Below are positions 63,489 through 64,000 of a stretch of 64,000 bases of DNA, piece by piece. How positions within the stretch are numbered: position 1 is the first letter of the stretch; each line of letters begins with the position of its first letter. Both the position numbers and the translations under genes were made by a program. The stretch spans positions 1,449,001-1,513,000 of the forward strand of contig NZ_CP075175.1 in NCBI RefSeq assembly GCF_021223605.1. Reading direction: 5' to 3'. Under the pieces are notes generated by a model. It searched no databases. It was not told the origin of the DNA and was given only the letters and a program-made list of their open reading frames with translations. This stretch comes from Paenibacillus sp. 481. Its GTDB lineage: Bacteria > Bacillota > Bacilli > Paenibacillales > Paenibacillaceae.

Positions 63489-63510
63489 AGCAATTTACCA
63501 ACGCTGTCTG

Positions 63511-64000
63511 CTAACAACCGCAGCCCATCTGGGCTGCTGCGTCGGCCGCTTCCCGCGATAGCTCGGTCGGATAGTCCGCATCGAAGCATGCCAGACATAA
63601 TCCCCCATTAAAATCTTTTTCGTGCCTGCCCCCAATAGCCTCTATCATGCCGTCTTGAGACAAGAATGCGAGTGAATCCGCGCCAACCAAATCACAAATT
63701 TGCTGCACTGAATGTGATGACGCAATTAAATCGTCACTACTAGGCGTATCAATGCCATAAAAGCACGGATGCTTAAACGGCGGCGATGCAATGCGCAAAT
63801 GAACTTCCAAAGCCCCTGCATCACGCAGCATGCGTACGATACGTTTCGAAGTCGTGCCACGTACGATCGAGTCATCTATCAATACGATCCGTTTGCCATC
63901 CACAACACTGCGCACAGCGCTCAGCTTCATCTTAACGCCCTGTTCACGCAGTGCCTGACTCGGTTGAATAAACGTTCGGCCTGTATATTTACTTTTAATA
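63511..64000 (-). CDS. purF: amidophosphoribosyltransferase (PurF), C-terminal part
   Basis: The frame is open to the right edge, so only the last 162 residues are present. [20 protein letters not shown], the PRPP-binding loop [20 protein letters not shown], and [16 protein letters not shown] are diagnostic of PurF, first enzyme of purine synthesis. The protein ends ...AAQMGCGC. The gene continues beyond 64000, as expected for a pur operon read leftwards. Confidence 0.95.
   Translation of the reverse strand, partial: IKSKYTGRTFIQPSQALREQGVKMKLSAVRSVVDGKRIVLIDDSIVRGTTSKRIVRMLRDAGALEVHLRIASPPFKHPCFYGIDTPSSDDLIASSHSVQQICDLVGADSLAFLSQDGMIEAIGGRHEKDFNGGLCLACFDADYPTELSREAADAAAQMGCGC

Overview
The window looks like a chromosome segment of a spore-forming Gram-positive of the order Bacillales, most likely a Paenibacillus-type organism. 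Reasons: strong AGGAGG-type ribosome binding sites with frequent GTG/TTG starts, a perfect CIRCE box, a Bacillus-type purF-M-N-H-D operon next to yerB/yerC-like genes and the dgkB-rlmCD pair, an SF0329-family protein, and collagen-like spore-surface glycoproteins. The species assignment is inference. No rRNA, complete tRNA or CRISPR array was seen.

Layout. 1-8.0 kb: end of an unknown gene, htpG behind a CIRCE operator, an AadK-like streptomycin adenylyltransferase, uridine kinase, an EamA transporter, a tandem pair of membrane proteins of which one copy is frameshifted, and an ArsR-type regulator with a coupled unknown gene. 8.1-13.9 kb: a two-component system followed by a Fur-box-controlled ferric iron ABC importer (binding lipoprotein, fused permease, ATPase). 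14-16 kb: a PD-(D/E)XK nuclease/DUF2075 helicase protein, a candidate phage-defence gene. 16-30 kb: small accessory genes (GNAT acetyltransferases including a GNAT-RidA fusion behind a twin-hairpin leader, ASCH, metallophosphoesterase, OatA-like acyltransferase, Nudix, OsmC, GrpB, P-loop kinase) and a methyltransferase broken by an in-frame TGA.

30-33.5 kb is the most interesting region. A self-regulated XRE/membrane-protein pair lies convergent to a three-gene retron: a phosphoribosyltransferase-like protein, a winged-helix protein, a 191-nt msr-msd RNA whose a1/a2 ends pair over 15 nt, and a reverse transcriptase with the NAXXH, YADD and VTG signatures. The order and spacing fit a complete anti-phage retron of the PRTase/winged-helix class.

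34-41.5 kb: a truncated acetyltransferase, a TetR-controlled operon coupling a dihydrolipoamide-dehydrogenase-like flavoprotein to an efflux adaptor and ABC-2 permease, a DUF1259 gene, an AlkD-like gene and an SF0329 gene. 41-46 kb: a spore-surface cluster of three collagen-like proteins and one BclA-domain protein, bracketed by remnants of IS3-family and IS30-family transposases. 46-57 kb: an HpaB-type monooxygenase, RlmCD-type rRNA methyltransferase, DgkB, CbiX, YerC, a Gly-rich protein, Pit plus its DUF47 partner, and a YerB-like lipoprotein. 57-64 kb: a hydrolase with a 14-copy 8-bp repeat behind it, a small protein, and the purine operon read leftwards and cut by the right edge in purF.

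Most genes from 34 kb onward are on the minus strand. Several intergenic stretches carry small repeats, including a duplicated pair of TGTC-N12-AGACA motifs.
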